Positions 1-8,546 of a stretch of DNA of 51,872 nt are shown here, in pieces. The translations under genes and the position numbers were made by a program. This DNA comes from Bacilli bacterium (GTDB lineage Bacteria; Bacillota_I; Bacilli_A; RFN20; CAG-826): assembly GCA_023268805.1 (NCBI GenBank), contig JALRKT010000006.1:418-52289 (forward strand), given 5' to 3'. The number at the start of each line of letters is the position of its first letter. Position 1 is the stretch's first letter. Under the pieces are notes generated by a model that did not search any database, was not told where the DNA came from, and was given only the letters and a program-made list of their open reading frames with translations.

Positions 1-480
1 ATTACGATTTCTACCGCAGGGATCGTTCCTAAAATTCGCTTATTTGCTCAAGAAGCACTCCCAGTTCATTTAGCGATTTCCTTACATGCTCCAAATAATG
101 AGTTACGGACAAAAATAATGAAAATTAACCAAGCTTTTCCGCTTGAAAAACTCATGGATGCCGTAGATTTTTACTTGGCAAAAACAGGCCGTCGCATCAC
201 CTTTGAATATATTTTGATTGCCGACCTCAATGACCAAATTGAGCATGCAGATGCCTTGGCAACCTTGCTCGGTCAACGCGATTGTTATGTTAATCTTATT
301 CCTTATAATGCTGTGATGGAAAATGACTACCGTCGTCCTAGTCAAGCGGCAATTTCTGCATTTTTTGATCGCCTTATGCAACGGGGAATTCTTTGTACCG
401 TTCGCAAGGAATTAGGGCATGATATCGCATCGGCGTGTGGACAGTTAAGGGCCCAACATCAACATGAAATTCAACGGTAG
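1..480 (+). CDS. rlmN: 23S rRNA (adenine-2503-C2)-methyltransferase RlmN, C-terminal part
   Basis: The reading frame is open from the first base, so the N-terminal part, including the radical-SAM cysteine motif, lies outside the window. The visible 159 residues contain ISTAG, then LAISLHAPN, a typical RlmN/Cfr core stretch, then YILIADLND and the LIPYN segment followed by a C-terminal Cys in GILCTVRKELG and a second in ACGQL. RlmN methylates A2503 of 23S rRNA and A37 of some tRNAs using two SAM molecules. It is the first visible gene of a block that matches the B. subtilis rlmN-prpC-prkC-rsgA-rpe order, and its 3' end overlaps prpC by 17 bases. The identity is supported by both motifs and synteny. 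Confidence 0.93.
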   Translation: MTISTAGIVPKIRLFAQEALPVHLAISLHAPNNELRTKIMKINQAFPLEKLMDAVDFYLAKTGRRITFEYILIADLNDQIEHADALATLLGQRDCYVNLIPYNAVMENDYRRPSQAAISAFFDRLMQRGILCTVRKELGHDIASACGQLRAQHQHEIQR

Positions 481-1204
481 TTTTTTTGGTAAAACGGATG
501 TCGGTCGCGTTCGCGTTTCGAACGAAGACCAAGTGTTTGTCGGTGTCAATAAACATCGCAATGTTTTGTTAGCTGTGGCGGATGGCATGGGAGGCCATGC
601 ACGTGGCGATTTAGCCTCGAAATTAGCGATGCAATCGTTAACGAAAGGTTTTCAATCGACACTGGGGTTATTAACGGCAAAAACTGCAACATTATGGTTA
701 CGTTCCCAAATTATTGAAGCCAATCGCGCGATTTATAAAGAAGCACAACGTTCTTCGTCCTTAAAAGAAATGGGAACAACGCTTGTGATTGCCTTAATTG
801 TTCACAAACAACTCATTCTCGTAAACATTGGTGATTCCCGTGTTTATAGTTTTCATGAAGGACAATTAACGTGTTTAACCCAAGATCAAACGTATGTTGA
901 TTATTTATATCGCCAAGGCAAAATTACGTTTGAAGAAATGAAAATTCATCCCCAACGGCATGTTTTATTGAATGCGTTAGGTTTAAATACGACGGTTTCC
1001 TATGATCTACAAGTTATTCCTTACGAAGGACAACGCCTCATGGTGTGTTCCGATGGCCTTTATAATAATGTTTCTTTCACCGAAATCGCGTCTTTGATGG
1101 CAAGTTCGGATCCAACTCAACAAAAAGTAGAATCGTTCATTCGCCTTGCTAACGCCCATGGTGGAACAGATAATATTGCCGTGGGCATGTGGGAACCCCT
1201 ATGA
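464..1204 (+). CDS. prpC: PP2C-type serine/threonine protein phosphatase (PrpC/Stp)
   Basis: The 246-residue product shows the PPM metal-binding motifs in order: a Glu/Asp start (TDVGRVRVSNEDQ), VADGMGGHARGD, GTTLV, NIGDSRVY, LVCSDGLYN-type (here MVCSDGLYN) and GGTDNIAV. These Asp residues bind the two Mn/Mg ions. The family removes phosphate from Ser/Thr of proteins and works opposite the kinase encoded next. The length is the usual one. The start at 464 lies inside the end of rlmN; its stop overlaps the kinase start in an ATGA junction, so the phosphatase and kinase are probably made in coupled fashion. Confidence 0.95.
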   Translation: MKFNGSFFGKTDVGRVRVSNEDQVFVGVNKHRNVLLAVADGMGGHARGDLASKLAMQSLTKGFQSTLGLLTAKTATLWLRSQIIEANRAIYKEAQRSSSLKEMGTTLVIALIVHKQLILVNIGDSRVYSFHEGQLTCLTQDQTYVDYLYRQGKITFEEMKIHPQRHVLLNALGLNTTVSYDLQVIPYEGQRLMVCSDGLYNNVSFTEIASLMASSDPTQQKVESFIRLANAHGGTDNIAVGMWEPL

Positions 1205-2094
1205 TCATTCGTGAACACGAAATTATCGATGAACGCTACCGCATCATCAAAGAATTAGGCGAAGGTGGTTTTGCTTATGTTTATCAAGCGGAAGATATTA
1301 TTACAGGAAAAGAAGTTGCTTTAAAAATCATCAAAGAAAATGCGTTAAAATCCAAAGATAATTTAATTCGTTTTGAACGTGAAGCAAGAGCCTCTGCTTC
1401 ATTAAATCATCCCAATATTGTCAAAGTTGTCAATATCGGTTACCATCACGACTTGCCCTATATGGCTTCTGAACTTGTCAAAGGTAAAACCTTACGTGGC
1501 CAATTAGATGAACAAAAACGTTATAGTTTTCACCAAGCATGTCACATCATGGTTGAGCTTTGTGAGGCGGTTCAATTTGCTCACAATGCCTTAGTGATAC
1601 ATCGTGATATTAAACCAGATAATGTTTTTTTAACCCCTGATGAAACCGTAAAATTAGGCGATTTTGGGATCGCATTTTTTGAAAATTCACGACGCGTGAC
1701 AAAAAGTCAGGTCATCATTGGCTCGGTTCATTATTTACCTCCAGAAGTAACAAACGGACAATCGCCTACGTTTAAAAGTGATATTTATTCATTAGGCATC
1801 ACATTTTTTGAACTTATCACAGGTCGTGTTCCTTTTGAAGGTAATAATCAAATCAACGTGGCGATGATGCACATTAAAGAACGCTTTCCTTCTCCCCGTC
1901 AATTTGTAACCACTACACCGAAAAGTCTTGAAAAAATTATTTTAAAAGCATGCCGAAAAAATCCTTTGGATCGTTATCGTTCAGTGTTAGATATGCAACG
2001 TGATATTCAAAGTTGCTTAGATGACCCTCAAAAACTACAACCACGAAAATCCTTTTGGTCTCGCTTTTTAGGATTGAAAACGCACGACGAATGA
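1201..2094 (+). CDS. prkC: PrkC-like serine/threonine protein kinase, soluble (no TM or PASTA domains)
   Basis: This 297-residue protein is essentially one Hanks-type kinase domain. Visible motifs are the glycine loop GEGGFAYV (residues 20-27), the ATP lysine in VALKII (K42), the catalytic loop HRDIKPDN (134-141), DFG (154-156) and the PPE segment of the P+1 loop. B. subtilis PrkC continues with a transmembrane helix and extracellular PASTA repeats that bind muropeptides; here the frame ends about 40 residues after the kinase fold with a basic tail (RKSFWSRFLG) and no hydrophobic helix. I chose ATG 1201 because it overlaps the prpC stop as ATGA; an ATG 12 bases upstream is less likely. Loss of PASTA fits a cell without peptidoglycan (inference). 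Confidence 0.92.
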   Translation: MIIREHEIIDERYRIIKELGEGGFAYVYQAEDIITGKEVALKIIKENALKSKDNLIRFEREARASASLNHPNIVKVVNIGYHHDLPYMASELVKGKTLRGQLDEQKRYSFHQACHIMVELCEAVQFAHNALVIHRDIKPDNVFLTPDETVKLGDFGIAFFENSRRVTKSQVIIGSVHYLPPEVTNGQSPTFKSDIYSLGITFFELITGRVPFEGNNQINVAMMHIKERFPSPRQFVTTTPKSLEKIILKACRKNPLDRYRSVLDMQRDIQSCLDDPQKLQPRKSFWSRFLGLKTHDE

Positions 2095-2945
2095 AAGCAC
2101 GCATCGTCGCCCTTGATTTTGGTAAGTATCTGGTGGATATCGATGGAGATATTCGCTCGGTGCATCTCCCGAAAACGTTATGTTTAAAAAAGAAGCCAAT
2201 TGTCGGCGATGTCATTACGTTAGATAAAACCCACTCCCTCATGCTTTCCATCGAGGACAGAAAAACGTATTTAGCGCGACCAAGATTGGCGAATTTAGAT
2301 CATTTATTTATTGTTAACAGCCTTGTTGAACCGCCATTTTCATTTAACTTGCTGATGATGTTTATGTGCTTTGCAACGTATCATCATATTCAAAAAACCA
2401 TTCTCATTACCAAACTCGATAAAGCGTCTTTAACTCCGTATCAAGATGCTTTAGATTACTTACGTTCCATTGGTGAAGATGTTGTTTTTGTGAATCGAAA
2501 TCAAGAACAAGATCGCCAAAAACTCATGGATCGTATGCAGGGAAAAGTTGTTGCATTTGCTGGGCAAACCGGCGTCGGCAAATCTTCCTTAATTAACTTA
2601 ATTAACCCTGATTTTCAACGACAAATTGGGAGTTACTCAGAAGCATTAGGACGCGGTCGGCATGAAACAAAAGAAGTTAAAATGGTCCCCTTTCTTACAG
2701 GATACCTTGTCGATACTCCCGGATTTTCTTCCTTAGAATTACCGATGTTAAAAAAAGAGCTTGCGCAAGATTTCCCTGGTTTTTCTGCCTACATAGGGAC
2801 ATGTAAATTCGCAAATTGTCTTCATCTTGATGAACCTGGATGTACAATAAAGGCAGAAGTGAAAGCGGGTAAAATCCCAGTCTTTGTCTACGAAACCTAC
2901 CAAAAATTGAGTGAGACATGTTTAGAAAGGAAACGTTACGAATGA
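2091..2945 (+). CDS. rsgA: Small ribosomal subunit biogenesis GTPase RsgA
   Basis: The 284-residue product has the circularly permuted GTPase order expected for RsgA: an N-terminal OB fold, then G4 TKLD (about 107-110), the P-loop GQTGVGKSS (158-166), DTPG, and a C-terminal zinc knuckle of the form C-x4-C-x-H-x5-C (GTCKFANCLH...GC). RsgA binds the immature 30S subunit and hydrolyses GTP during late assembly. The start ATG 2091 overlaps the kinase stop (ATGA); a TTG 36 bases upstream in the same frame is rejected. Its own stop again overlaps the next start, so the whole block is likely one transcript. Confidence 0.95.
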   Translation: MKARIVALDFGKYLVDIDGDIRSVHLPKTLCLKKKPIVGDVITLDKTHSLMLSIEDRKTYLARPRLANLDHLFIVNSLVEPPFSFNLLMMFMCFATYHHIQKTILITKLDKASLTPYQDALDYLRSIGEDVVFVNRNQEQDRQKLMDRMQGKVVAFAGQTGVGKSSLINLINPDFQRQIGSYSEALGRGRHETKEVKMVPFLTGYLVDTPGFSSLELPMLKKELAQDFPGFSAYIGTCKFANCLHLDEPGCTIKAEVKAGKIPVFVYETYQKLSETCLERKRYE

Positions 2946-3610
2946 AATTACAACCTGGAATTGCACCGAGTATCTTAGCCGCGAATTTTTTGAAGCTGGG
3001 GGAAAACATTCAAACCATGAAAGAGGAAGGGGTCTCGATGTTTCATTTTGATATCATGGATGGACATTTTGTTCCAAACCTTTCCTATGGGGCAAACATT
3101 GTTTCTCAAGTCAATGGGGCCTATTCTATTTTTTCCGATGTTCATTTAATGATTGCCAATCCTGAAAAATATCTTGATATGTTTATTCAAGCAGGTGCCA
3201 AATTGATTACGTTTCATGTTGAAGTTGTCGATGTTCCGCTCGGTAACAAGCTTATCAATTATCTTAAAGAAAAAAATATTCTTGTAGGAATAAGTTTAAA
3301 ACCTGGCACAGCAGTCGAATCACTTCAACCTTACTTATCATTGGTGGATCTTGTGTTAGTTATGTCAGTAGAACCAGGATTTGGCGGCCAAGTATTTATT
3401 CCTTCCGCGCTAGAAAAAATTGCTTATTTTAAAGAGCAACGTCAACGCCATCAATGGCATTATTTAATTGAAGTGGACGGTGGGATTGATGATGTTTCTG
3501 GGCCACAATGTTTACAAGCTGGTGCCGATATCTTAGTTGCAGGTAGTTACTTATTTCAGAAAAAAGATCTTCATGATCGACTGGTTAAATTAGGACATCA
3601 TTCCTCATGA
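2942..3610 (+). CDS. rpe: Ribulose-phosphate 3-epimerase
   Basis: The product (222 residues) is a TIM barrel with APSILAANF at the N-terminus, FDIMDGHFVPNLS (metal-binding Asp and His), DVHLMI, MSVEPGFGGQ and EVDGGI, all diagnostic for Rpe. It interconverts D-ribulose 5-phosphate and D-xylulose 5-phosphate in the pentose phosphate pathway. The start is ATG 2942, overlapping the rsgA stop (ATGA) and placed about 10 bases after AGAAAGGA; an in-frame ATG at 2918 lies before that ribosome site and is rejected. The rsgA-rpe order is the same as in B. subtilis. Confidence 0.95.
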   Translation: MKLQPGIAPSILAANFLKLGENIQTMKEEGVSMFHFDIMDGHFVPNLSYGANIVSQVNGAYSIFSDVHLMIANPEKYLDMFIQAGAKLITFHVEVVDVPLGNKLINYLKEKNILVGISLKPGTAVESLQPYLSLVDLVLVMSVEPGFGGQVFIPSALEKIAYFKEQRQRHQWHYLIEVDGGIDDVSGPQCLQAGADILVAGSYLFQKKDLHDRLVKLGHHSS

Positions 3611-4251
3611 TCATTGCCTTTGGTTGGGCATTTGTTTTAGGTGTATGTTTTCTGGGTGTCTTGGGTGTTCGCGAATATCAACGCGAACATCGGATTCGAT
3701 TCCGTTGGCAAAATCAATTTCTTTATGAACTTTTTGAGAATCGTTATTTTCACTTTTCTCCTGTTTTTTTCTTAAGTATCGTTGTCGTCGCTAGTCTCGG
3801 AATCGGTTGGGTTCAACAAGCTTGGCAACGTTTTACTCCCGTTCCGTTTCAATGGTTATGGATTCTTTTATTGCTATGGGTGATCGTTTGGAGTCTTCTT
3901 GCTTGGATTAAACCCCGTATGCACCCCTGGTTTTTATTAATGCATATTATCATCCTTGTTTTGACGTGGATGATGCTTGCCGTGGGAATATACGCAACGT
4001 ATTTAGGTCCTTATGAAGCACTCAATCGTTTTTTACCGTGGACCATGACAATCCAGTGGTTATTCCAGTCTTTTTTACTCATTAATCCTCGTTTAAGAAC
4101 GTGGTATCAACTTGAGCGAATTGAAGAAGAAAATAAAAAACCACGTGTACAGCGACCAAGTTGGTTTGTGCTGGCGTATACGACGTGGTTGAGTTTAGCG
4201 AATGGATTGCTCTTTTTCGTCAGTTGGCTAATCGCGCTACTTATCGGGTAG
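3607..4251 (+). CDS. Polytopic membrane protein of unknown function
   Basis: I do not recognise this 214-residue protein. It is very rich in Trp, Leu, Ile and Phe and shows about six hydrophobic segments: near residues 2-20, 52-72, 82-102, 106-131, 142-160 and 187-213. Between segments 1 and 2 is a basic stretch (REYQREHRIRFRW), and between 5 and 6 a charged loop (ERIEEENKKPRVQR), which suggests both are cytoplasmic. No catalytic motif is visible. Its start overlaps the rpe stop as ATGA, so it belongs to the rlmN-rpe operon; in B. subtilis this slot holds thiN (thiamine pyrophosphokinase), which this clearly is not. Its end overlaps the convergent rpmB by 11 bases. Confidence 0.75.
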   Translation: MIIAFGWAFVLGVCFLGVLGVREYQREHRIRFRWQNQFLYELFENRYFHFSPVFFLSIVVVASLGIGWVQQAWQRFTPVPFQWLWILLLLWVIVWSLLAWIKPRMHPWFLLMHIIILVLTWMMLAVGIYATYLGPYEALNRFLPWTMTIQWLFQSFLLINPRLRTWYQLERIEEENKKPRVQRPSWFVLAYTTWLSLANGLLFFVSWLIALLIG

Positions 4252-4435
4252 CTTGATTTTTCATCAAACTGCGATAGGCACGGGCGGACATCTTCACGGA
4301 TTTGGTGACACCATTTTCCGTAATTTGATAGGTTTGTAAATTAACATTCCACGTACGACGTGTCGCACGTAAACTATGACTACGGGCATTTCCCGTCATG
4401 GGTCCTTTACCAGAAACTTTGCATACTCTTGCCAT
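4241..4435 (-). CDS. rpmB: 50S ribosomal protein bL28
   Basis: The 64-residue basic protein begins MARVCKVSGKGPMTGN, the typical bL28 N-terminus, and continues with the RATRRTWNVNLQ and VKMSARAYRSL segments. The start at 4435 follows a strong GGAGGAG ribosome site; an in-frame ATG six codons upstream would lie before that site and is rejected. bL28 is a late-assembly 50S protein. It is transcribed away from leuS and converges with the membrane protein gene upstream of it, as rpmB does next to the prpC-rpe block in Bacillus. Confidence 0.95.
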   Translation of the reverse strand: MARVCKVSGKGPMTGNARSHSLRATRRTWNVNLQTYQITENGVTKSVKMSARAYRSLMKNQATR

Positions 4436-4460
4436 TTTGATCTCCTCCGACAACGTGTAG

Positions 4461-4489
4461 ATAGTATCACGGATCCGAGAAATTCACAA
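4461..4489 (-). promoter_or_regulatory. Promoter of rpmB
   Basis: On the minus strand TTGTGA (4489-4484) is followed after 17 bases by TACTAT (4466-4461), preceded by TGA as an extended -10. Transcription would begin about 20 bases before the rpmB start. The -35 overlaps the -35 proposed for leuS on the other strand. Confidence 0.5.
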
Positions 4490-4510
4490 CATATTTTGCT
4501 TAATTATGCT
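4483..4510 (+). promoter_or_regulatory. Promoter of leuS
   Basis: TTCACA (4483-4488) and TATGCT (4505-4510) are separated by 16 bases. Transcription would start near 4517, just before the first pairing arm of the leuS T-box leader. The -35 occupies almost the same bases as the rpmB -35 on the opposite strand, so the two promoters probably compete. Confidence 0.45.
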
Positions 4511-4516
4511 AAAATA

Positions 4517-4671
4517 CATTCAATTGATTTGGAATACGAAGGGCGGCCCTTCTTCTCACCCAAAATGCATCAATTCGTACCCTTGCGTTAAAAGGGTTTG
4601 AGTGTGCACGTTCGCGTGCAAAGTAAGGTGGTACCGCGCTTAAAAGCGTCCTTCATAATGGACGTTTTTTT
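4517..4671 (+). promoter_or_regulatory. T-box leader of leuS
   Basis: The conserved T-box AAGGTGGTACCGCG is at 4625-4638. Downstream, CGTCCTT (4647-4653) can either pair with AAGG of the T-box (antiterminator) or form the terminator hairpin AAGCGTCC/GGACGTTT (4644-4651 with 4660-4667) followed by a U run. Upstream, AATTGAT (4522-4528) pairs with ATCAATT (4569-4575) as the base of stem I, enclosing a hairpin GAAGGG/CCCTTC (4538-4543/4547-4552); CTC at 4555-4557, followed by A, is the likely leucine specifier. ACCCTT/AAGGGT (4579-4597) and TGCACG-TTCG-CGTGCA (4605-4620) are further stems. Uncharged tRNA-Leu would allow read-through into leuS. Stem I is much shorter than in standard T-boxes. Confidence 0.88.
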
Positions 4672-4687
4672 ATTGGAGGAAAAGGCA

Positions 4688-7093
4688 ATGAATTACGATC
4701 ACAAAAAAATCGAACCGAAGTGGCAAGCCTATTGGGAAAAAGAACAAACTTTTGTCACCGACGTTTATGATTTTTCAAAACCCAAATACTACATCTTGGA
4801 TATGTTTCCTTATCCTTCTGCACAAGGACTCCATGTTGGTCATCCTGAAGGCTATACGGCCACCGATATCATCGCCCGTATGAAACGGATGCAAGGGTAT
4901 AATGTGTTGCACCCCATGGGGTGGGATGCATTTGGCTTACCTGCCGAGCAATACGCGTTAAAAACCAATAATCATCCTGCAGGATTTACTGAAAAAAATA
5001 TCGCTAATATTAAAAAACAAATTCAAGCCCTTGGGTTTAGTTATGACTGGACTAAAGAACTTGCAACGACGGATCCGCAATATTATAAGTGGACGCAATG
5101 GATCTTTTTAAAATTTCTTGAAAAAGGTCTTGCCTACATCGATGAAAAGCCCGTTAATTTTTGTCCAGCATTGGGAACTGTTTTATCCAATGAAGAAGTG
5201 ATTGATGGAAAATCCGAAGTGGGTGGTTTTCCTGTTGAACGTCGATTAATGCGTCAATGGGTCTTAAAAATTACCGCCTATGCGGATTCCTTACTCGATG
5301 GACTTGAGGGTTTAGACTGGCCCAAATCCACCTTGGATATGCAAAAAAATTGGATAGGGAAATCCCAAGGAACCGAAGTGGATTTTCAAGTTGAAAATAC
5401 GTCGCAACAATTTACAGTCTTCACCACGCGTGCGGATACCTTGTATGGTGCTACGTACTGTGTCCTTGCTCCAGAACATCCCCTGGTCGATGTCATTGTG
5501 TCGGCTTCACAACGCGATGCGATCGAAGCATACCGAAAAGTGGTGTCCACAAAATCCGATTTAGATCGAACCGAACTCAATAAAGAAAAAACAGGTGTGT
5601 TTACGGGAGCTTATGCCCTTAATCCAGTCAATCAAGCTCGATTACCCATTTGGGTCGCTGATTATGTTCTTTATGGTTATGGTACAGGTGCCGTCATGGC
5701 CGTTCCTGCCCATGATGAACGTGATTTTGCGTTTGCTAAAACGTATGAACTGCCGATTATTCCTGTTTTAGAAGGATTTGATGGAAACGCGGCGATGCTT
5801 GATGATGCACCTCATATCGCTTCTGAAGACGCGAATGGGACATTGATTGAAGAAGCCCGACGAATCATTACAGAAAAATTGATTGCCACGCATCAAGGTC
5901 GCTGGAAAACCAATTATAAACTTCGGGATTGGTTGTTTTCGCGTCAACGTTATTGGGGAGAACCCATTCCGGTGATGTTTGAAAAAGAAACCGGAGAAAT
6001 CGTTCCTGTTAGAGTGGATGAACTACCCTTATTACTACCCGAATTAAAAGAGTTTAAACCAAGCGGTACAGGTGAATCTCCCTTAGTCCATGCAGGACCT
6101 TGGCTCGATGTTGTCCTCGATGGAAAACGGTACATACGTGAGACGAACACCATGCCTCAATGGGCGGGAAGCTGCTGGTATTATATTCGTTATTTAGATC
6201 CCAAAAATGACACGGCGATCGCCAATGAAAAATTGCTTAAACATTGGTTGCCTGTGGATCTTTATGTGGGGGGTGCTGAGCATGCTGTCTTGCATTTACT
6301 TTACGCCCGTTTCTATCATAAATTTTTATTTGATTTAGGGGTTGTTACGACTCAGGAACCCTTTAAAAAACTTTTCCATCAAGGCATGATTTTAGGTGAA
6401 AATGGAGAAAAAATGTCGAAATCTCGTGGTAATGTGGTCAATCCTGATGAGATTATCGATCAATTTGGTGCTGATACATTAAGGCTTTATGAAATGTTTA
6501 TGGGACCACTTGAAGCGTCACTTCCTTGGTCCAATAGTGGACTAGAAGGGGCACGGCGATTTTTGGACCGTGTGTATCGCCTCATGGTAGCTCCGGAGTA
6601 TCAATCCCTTCACCAAGACACGAATGATCAATCATTAGATTTTGCCTATCATACCCTTGTAAAAAAAGTGACGCTTGATTTTGAAAATTTACAAATGAAT
6701 ACAGCGATTTCACAAATGATGATTTTCATTAATGAAGCGTATAAAGCACCCTCGATTTATCGTCCATATCTAAAAGGTTTTATTCAATTATTTTCCTGTG
6801 TTGCTCCCCATCTTGGCGAAGAATTATGGTCGCTTTTAGGATTTGAGGGAACGCTCGCCTTTTCACCTTGGCCGACCTATGATGAAACGAAACTCATTCA
6901 ATCGATGCTATCGATTGCAGTTAGCTTAAATGGAAAGTTTAAGGTGGCTGTTGACGTTGAAAATGGATTAAGTGATGAGGCGGTTCAAACCGTGCTTCTA
7001 GCAAAACCTGAAGTACAGAAATATCTTGAGGGCAAAACGATTAAGAAAGTGATTGTCGTGAAAAATAAATTAGTAAATTTCATCGTGATTTAA
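4688..7093 (+). CDS. leuS: Leucine-tRNA ligase
   Basis: The 801-residue class I synthetase has the HIGH motif as HVGH (about residues 49-52, in [16 protein letters not shown]), the CP1 editing domain (including [12 protein letters not shown] and AVPAHDERD), the [12 protein letters not shown] leucyl-specific stretch and KMSKSRGN near residue 575, then the anticodon-binding C-terminus ending VNFIVI. Length is typical for bacteria. The start ATG 4688 lies 8 bases after GGAGG and just after the T-box terminator; the frame stays open upstream to a TTG at 4598, but that stretch is the T-box itself. It charges tRNA-Leu, and its transcript is controlled by the leader described above. Confidence 0.97.
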   Translation: MNYDHKKIEPKWQAYWEKEQTFVTDVYDFSKPKYYILDMFPYPSAQGLHVGHPEGYTATDIIARMKRMQGYNVLHPMGWDAFGLPAEQYALKTNNHPAGFTEKNIANIKKQIQALGFSYDWTKELATTDPQYYKWTQWIFLKFLEKGLAYIDEKPVNFCPALGTVLSNEEVIDGKSEVGGFPVERRLMRQWVLKITAYADSLLDGLEGLDWPKSTLDMQKNWIGKSQGTEVDFQVENTSQQFTVFTTRADTLYGATYCVLAPEHPLVDVIVSASQRDAIEAYRKVVSTKSDLDRTELNKEKTGVFTGAYALNPVNQARLPIWVADYVLYGYGTGAVMAVPAHDERDFAFAKTYELPIIPVLEGFDGNAAMLDDAPHIASEDANGTLIEEARRIITEKLIATHQGRWKTNYKLRDWLFSRQRYWGEPIPVMFEKETGEIVPVRVDELPLLLPELKEFKPSGTGESPLVHAGPWLDVVLDGKRYIRETNTMPQWAGSCWYYIRYLDPKNDTAIANEKLLKHWLPVDLYVGGAEHAVLHLLYARFYHKFLFDLGVVTTQEPFKKLFHQGMILGENGEKMSKSRGNVVNPDEIIDQFGADTLRLYEMFMGPLEASLPWSNSGLEGARRFLDRVYRLMVAPEYQSLHQDTNDQSLDFAYHTLVKKVTLDFENLQMNTAISQMMIFINEAYKAPSIYRPYLKGFIQLFSCVAPHLGEELWSLLGFEGTLAFSPWPTYDETKLIQSMLSIAVSLNGKFKVAVDVENGLSDEAVQTVLLAKPEVQKYLEGKTIKKVIVVKNKLVNFIVI

Positions 7094-7154
7094 TGCCGTT
7101 AGTTTATACTTACATTAGCATCATACTTGGTAACAAGATGAGAGCGGAGGTACG

Positions 7155-7925
7155 ATGGTTTTAGTCTTAGATATTGGCAATACTGCCTTAAGCTTTGCAA
7201 CCTATGAAAACGAAAAGCGCACTGCTTTTTTTACCGTTCTCACCGAACATAATTTGTCCGAAGATGAATATACAATAAAATTACAACCGCTGCTCTCGCG
7301 GTATTGTTTAACCTTGCCAGAAGCCATTTTCATTAGTAGTGTTGTTCCCTCAATCACCCCGATGATGGTAACGATTTTAACTGCACTCCTTCACAAAAAA
7401 CCGATTGTTTTCTCCAAAGGTTTTAAGACGGGATTACCCATACAAATTGACCATCCTAGCGAACTTGGGAGTGATCTCGTTGTCGATGGGGTTCAAGCGA
7501 TGAACCGCTATGGCTATCCCTGTATCATCGCAGATTTAGGGACGGCAACAAAACTCATTGGTATTGATCAACACGGTCGTTTGATTGGCGTTAGTATTCT
7601 TCCTGGATTTATGATTTCCTATCAAGCACTCATTGGAAAAGCATCTCAACTCATGGATATTCCCTTGAAACGACCGACAAAAATACTTGGAAAAAACACC
7701 CCCGATTCGATGACGTCAGGTGTCATTTTGGGTCATGAAGCGATGGTCTTTAATCTCATGGATGGGATTGAAAAAGAAATGGGATATCCTTGCAAAAAAA
7801 TTATGACGGGAGGGTACAGTCATTATTTTCACGATCATTTACCTAGCGATGTTCAATGGGATCCCTTTTTGAATGTTGATGGTTTATTCACAATTTATCA
7901 AAAAAATAAGGAGTTATTTTTATGA
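7155..7925 (+). CDS. coaX: Type III pantothenate kinase
   Basis: The 256-residue product has the ASKHA-fold motifs of CoaX: DIGNT at the N-terminus (phosphate-1), PSELGSDLVVDG in the middle, and ADLGTATK (phosphate-2). It phosphorylates pantothenate in the first step of coenzyme A synthesis. In the usual motif the second element reads G-x-D-R followed by small residues; here the Arg is Leu (GSDL), a variant worth noting. The start at 7155 follows GGAGG. Its stop overlaps the start of a membrane transporter subunit (ATGA), which strongly suggests the pair takes up and traps pantothenate. Confidence 0.9.
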   Translation: MVLVLDIGNTALSFATYENEKRTAFFTVLTEHNLSEDEYTIKLQPLLSRYCLTLPEAIFISSVVPSITPMMVTILTALLHKKPIVFSKGFKTGLPIQIDHPSELGSDLVVDGVQAMNRYGYPCIIADLGTATKLIGIDQHGRLIGVSILPGFMISYQALIGKASQLMDIPLKRPTKILGKNTPDSMTSGVILGHEAMVFNLMDGIEKEMGYPCKKIMTGGYSHYFHDHLPSDVQWDPFLNVDGLFTIYQKNKELFL

Positions 7926-8542
7926 ATCAACGTCTTTTTGTGATGTCGTTTAATGCAATGCTGACGGCCATTTTGCTTTTAATGGGATTGATACCTTCCT
8001 TGGGGTTTATTACGATTAATCCTGCGGTATCCTTTACCATCATGCACATTCCTGTCCTTGTCGGTGCCTTTTTATTTGGCTGGCGAGGGGGATTATATTA
8101 TGGGTTTTTATTTGGCTTTCTCTCGTTTTGGCAAGCCAGTGCGAATCCAACGGGAATTCTTGATCCCTTTTTTCAAAACCCATTGATTTCCATGACCCCG
8201 CGCTTGATATTTGGCCTCCTGACGGGAGTCGGATTTACTTTGATTCAAACGTTACTAAAAACAGTTTGGATTCAACGAAGTGTACTAGCCATGTTTGCAG
8301 CGATTTTTACCGTCATGCATACCTTGCTTGTTTTAGGCATCATGGGATTATTACAAGGACAAAATGTCCTTGAAGCGCTCGCTGGCATAGGCTTTAATGA
8401 AACGTATTGGACGTTTATTCTTTTGGTGCTCAGCCTCAATGGCATTTGGGAAGCACTCATCGCTTTTTTCTTACTGCCGACGCTTGCGTTCGCATCCTCG
8501 AAAATTCCGAGCGTTCGTCGTATAATTAACGCAAGGAGATAA
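7922..8542 (+). CDS. ECF transporter S-component, probably for pantothenate
   Basis: The 206-residue protein has about six membrane helices and the look of ECF substrate-binding subunits: an N-terminal helix with small residues (SFNAMLTAILLLMG), IMHIPVLVGAFLFGWRGGLYYGFLFGF with Gly-rich helix packing, then PRLIFGLLTG. The substrate is inferred from translational coupling to coaX (ATGA at 7922-7925), the arrangement known for PanT-type S-components. It would work with a shared EcfAA'T module, which is not in this window. Family assignment is firmer than substrate. Its C-terminal tail is basic (SVRRIINARR). Confidence 0.8.
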   Translation: MNQRLFVMSFNAMLTAILLLMGLIPSLGFITINPAVSFTIMHIPVLVGAFLFGWRGGLYYGFLFGFLSFWQASANPTGILDPFFQNPLISMTPRLIFGLLTGVGFTLIQTLLKTVWIQRSVLAMFAAIFTVMHTLLVLGIMGLLQGQNVLEALAGIGFNETYWTFILLVLSLNGIWEALIAFFLLPTLAFASSKIPSVRRIINARR

Positions 8543-8546
8543 CGCG

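Noticed and set aside
4538-4552. GAAGGGCGGCCCTTC as a terminator for rpmB or an operator
   Set aside because: There is no T run and it fits as a hairpin inside stem I of the leuS T-box.
4376-4591. Plus-strand open frame of 71 codons between rpmB and leuS
   Set aside because: It runs antisense through rpmB and across the leuS promoter and T-box; it has no ribosome site.
4598-4687. Longer N-terminus for LeuS
   Set aside because: This stretch is the T-box and terminator, and the clear GGAGG points to ATG 4688.
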